From contig DAYJ01000007.1 of NCBI GenBank assembly GCA_002506875.1, positions 1 through 8,764 of the forward strand: DNA of 8,764 nucleotides, read 5' to 3'. Of the stretch, positions 7,501 to 8,764 are shown in pieces. The DNA comes from Euryarchaeota archaeon UBA40. GTDB lineage: Archaea > Thermoplasmatota > Poseidoniia > Poseidoniales > Thalassarchaeaceae. The translations under genes and the position numbers were made by a program. The notes below the pieces were generated by a model. That model saw nothing but the letters and a program-made list of their open reading frames with translations, made no database searches and had not been told where the DNA came from. Each line of letters opens with the position of its first letter. Positions within the stretch are counted from its first letter, which is position 1.

Positions 7501-8764
7501 AGGGTCCTCGATTCTTGGTGGATGCGCTGGAGACGAAGTATACGAGTTCCGCATCCCTTGGTCTGATCTCGGTCTCGCACCCCGCTATACAACCAGAGTC
7601 AAGGTAGTGTCTGCGTGGACGGATTCCCTTGCTTACGGTGACGGGGATGACATGGAGGTCGCTCCACCGGCGCCCGCTGAGATAGTTCTTCCAGATCTTG
7701 AGGAATGGGTCACTTTACTCGAATTTGATGATCCAGCGGGTGACGAGACAGGAGATGGAGACTACACCTATCCTCTCGCAGGTGATTTCACACCCGGAAA
7801 TGGCCTCTTCGATGCGACTTCAATCAAGATTAGTCAGAGTGCTTGGAATGCACGTTTTGAGATTGAGATGGCTGAAATGACGGATTACTGGAGTTTGTCC
7901 AACGGATTTAGTCATCAAATTGTTCAGATTTATGTTGATCAAAGTGAGAATCCTGCAGGTCGGACAGATATGCTGGAAGGAGCCAATGCAATGGTCCATT
8001 CTGATTGGGCATGGGAGGTCGCCATCTCTGCGACAGGTGAGCCCGGTGCTGTGAAGGCAGTCGATGCCATCACTGGTGAAACGAGTGCGAAGGGTATCGA
8101 GGTTTCAGGTGATGTTGGTACGAAGACGATTACAATCACAGTATCGAAGAACGTAATCGGCCCAGATGTTCCAGATTATCGATTCATTATCGTGGTGGGG
8201 AGCCAAGACGGCTTCGGACCAGGTAAGTGGCGTGACGTCGATACGACAGCGAAAACATGGCGGCTCGGAGGGGGTGCAGACCCATCTCCTGTAGATGGTA
8301 TCGACTATGATCCAAACATCCTCGATATGCTTCTTCTAGGGGATAATCAGAGCACCATGCTCTCCAGTTACGATGTAGATCAACAGCAACACGCGATTCT
8401 TACCGGTTTTGAGCTCCCAGAGGTCGCTCAGCAGGTCTATGGGGCTAAAGTCGCTGGCACGACATCCTCCTCGGCGATTATCGAATGGTCAACAACTCAG
8501 CCTGAGGCAGGCTTCGTCTCATGTACAGAATTGGAAACCGCCTCTTACATGGTATGGAATGAATCAACCCTCGTTCCAGAGAGTGGCTCTGCACTGACTC
8601 ACACGCTTCAACTCAATGGCTTGGACGCCTCGTCTTCCTATACGTGCAATATCACAGTCGGAGATTCTACAGCAGTTTCAATCGCCTTCAATACTTCAAG
8701 TGTAATTGATGAAACGCCTCCAGAGGTGCTCAACCTCGCCCTCGAAATAATCCCTGGAGGTAAG
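4586..8764 (+). CDS. Secreted multi-domain GH57 amylopullulanase (3'-partial)
   Basis: The frame is open from ATG 4586 to the window edge (1393 codons, no stop). An in-frame TGA at 4550 lies upstream and this is the first ATG after it. The protein has a Sec signal peptide: basic MGRRRG, a hydrophobic core, and ASA before likely cleavage after residue 28. A beta-sandwich module (about 32-225; IDGDISDWP at 36-44, VPWS around W169) precedes the GH57 catalytic region (about 243-820). Catalytic motifs are FHQHQPYY (249-256), TTPYYHPIMPLL (around H495), GMWPSEEAV with nucleophile E549, AMDGENW with acid D665, and IAEGSDWYWWYG near 775. A second DOMON/glucodextranase-like sandwich follows (about 839-1035; IPWS around W992), then a glucodextranase-type C-terminal binding domain (about 1042-1252) and an Fn3-like domain (about 1285-1372; C1313, C1354). 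It is expected to hydrolyse alpha-1,4 and alpha-1,6 bonds of starch, glycogen or pullulan outside the cell. Anchoring cannot be judged because the C-terminus is missing. Confidence 0.93.
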   Translation, partial: MGRRRGVGTSLLIVFLFIGPGLLGIASAVTPDDIVIDGDISDWPADTTMGTDANGVVTYLTWNQTHLSFGWDGTDLSSADEGADIFVYLNTSEGGSPLSSEWGFSHVLPFAADHAFVLEDSTYHAIFTHQSSGWETSHEENDAMDVHTFPGDRYIGWSGNMVTEISVPWSAIGDPTQVDFVVWAQWQDAGHVWTSFPAQNPASSNGAETFTHMFHLPDRNASISPDHIEIRAANVIDKEPDALNVAIVFHQHQPYYKNKLTGMFELPWVRVHAMTEYVDSPGILAQYPGTQVTYNLVPSFLEQLVDYHRNETPDIHTDFARRDWPTNPDGTVAGYPNATDLELHTMQFQSFWNSGWIYNVSAEDPNAWVMPASVRYKEIYDETLHNLKPATIMDDDLLPAQDLLDLQVLWYLFQFSPDYVQGEYAPFFDNPSTYSAPSQTDQGLMDLFTKGRDYTPADLTYVIDQQHAHMANVLPMYSQLAAAGQVELTTTPYYHPIMPLLMMDGWTFEDGIRVNKDAWPDDVRAHLTNGMNLFEAELGFRPTGMWPSEEAVSPPMVQPVTDVGIQWMVTDEEILAKSTMSGGGSIDVDDAAQLATPWMVEGDSGGEIAVIFRDRVISDRVAFQYGSMTPEAAVSDFLSYLDGIRSDLLAAGEDPSEHLLTVAMDGENWMFMSEFQHTDNARPFIHEWYSRLESHPTVVTTTPSAFLEKNLTLPQIETIGTGSWIDGTLSTWAGEADESLAWQRLVEARTALVDFEAENPNAPGLDLAWESLYIAEGSDWYWWYGLDQDSGYDEMWDVLFKVHLSNIYRAINLDLPPYLQDLWTNPALPDEAASAIIEPMIDGIALPGEWDGSAVYTADSVNGGDLDIESFHLGYDASNLYIRVDMNGPDILNSLGENRDADLAIYFMQPNAQNFNEVQTNFRTYYGNQVLGFPAKRMVAFDFAQLRDDGQAKWNLFDARGKVGDNEQWALTGSSILGGCAGDEVYEFRIPWSDLGLAPRYTTRVKVVSAWTDSLAYGDGDDMEVAPPAPAEIVLPDLEEWVTLLEFDDPAGDETGDGDYTYPLAGDFTPGNGLFDATSIKISQSAWNARFEIEMAEMTDYWSLSNGFSHQIVQIYVDQSENPAGRTDMLEGANAMVHSDWAWEVAISATGEPGAVKAVDAITGETSAKGIEVSGDVGTKTITITVSKNVIGPDVPDYRFIIVVGSQDGFGPGKWRDVDTTAKTWRLGGGADPSPVDGIDYDPNILDMLLLGDNQSTMLSSYDVDQQQHAILTGFELPEVAQQVYGAKVAGTTSSSAIIEWSTTQPEAGFVSCTELETASYMVWNESTLVPESGSALTHTLQLNGLDASSSYTCNITVGDSTAVSIAFNTSSVIDETPPEVLNLALEIIPGGK

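Noticed and set aside
1..8764. CRISPR array, tRNA or rRNA gene, insertion sequence, attachment site, phage-defence genes
   Set aside because: No short spaced repeats outside the protein-coding 90-base repeats, no tRNA-like cloverleaf noticed, and nearly every base is taken up by the four carbohydrate genes and one 123-base promoter region.

Overview
The window looks like a compact alpha-glucan (starch/glycogen) degradation locus, probably from a marine archaeon. My best guess is a Poseidoniales (Marine Group II) or related Thermoplasmatota genome. The reasons are: (1) a GH57 amylopullulanase of the multi-domain type best known from archaea; (2) a surface GH13 enzyme ending in an acidic Asp/Ser/Asn-rich stalk, one transmembrane helix and a short basic tail, with no sortase or type IX signal; (3) 30-residue Cys-containing repeats of the 'DVNATNY...DGSCEY' type, which I recall from marine archaeal and Bacteroidota surface proteins; and (4) TATA-like promoter elements and Shine-Dalgarno-like sites. 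The taxonomic call is an inference. There are no rRNA or marker genes here.

Layout: bases 1-1545 (+) hold the C-terminal part of a membrane-anchored GH13 alpha-amylase-family enzyme whose start lies upstream of the window. Bases 1540-2823 (-) encode a short GH77 4-alpha-glucanotransferase (malQ), and bases 2828-4462 (-) a short GT35 alpha-glucan phosphorylase (glgP). glgP is upstream of malQ with only 4 bases between them, so they form a two-gene operon. A 123-base divergent promoter region (4463-4585) separates glgP from a very large secreted GH57 amylopullulanase (4586-8764, +), which is still open at the right edge after 1393 codons. Coding density is very high. The GH13 and malQ genes even share a palindromic stop hexamer, TCATGA.

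How the genes fit together (inference from families): the secreted GH57 and anchored GH13 enzymes would cut alpha-1,4 and alpha-1,6 bonds of external starch-like polymers at the cell surface. Maltodextrins entering the cell would be lengthened or redistributed by MalQ and phosphorolysed by GlgP to glucose-1-phosphate. GlgP and MalQ could equally mobilise internal glycogen. No transporter, regulator, glucose-1-phosphate-using enzyme or mobile element is visible. The most notable points are the two related beta-sandwich modules that bracket the GH57 catalytic region, the pared-down forms of both cytosolic enzymes, and the divergent wiring of external and internal enzymes from one short promoter region. 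I see no CRISPR array, tRNA, rRNA, insertion sequence or unknown gene system; no non-coding stretch exceeds 123 bases.
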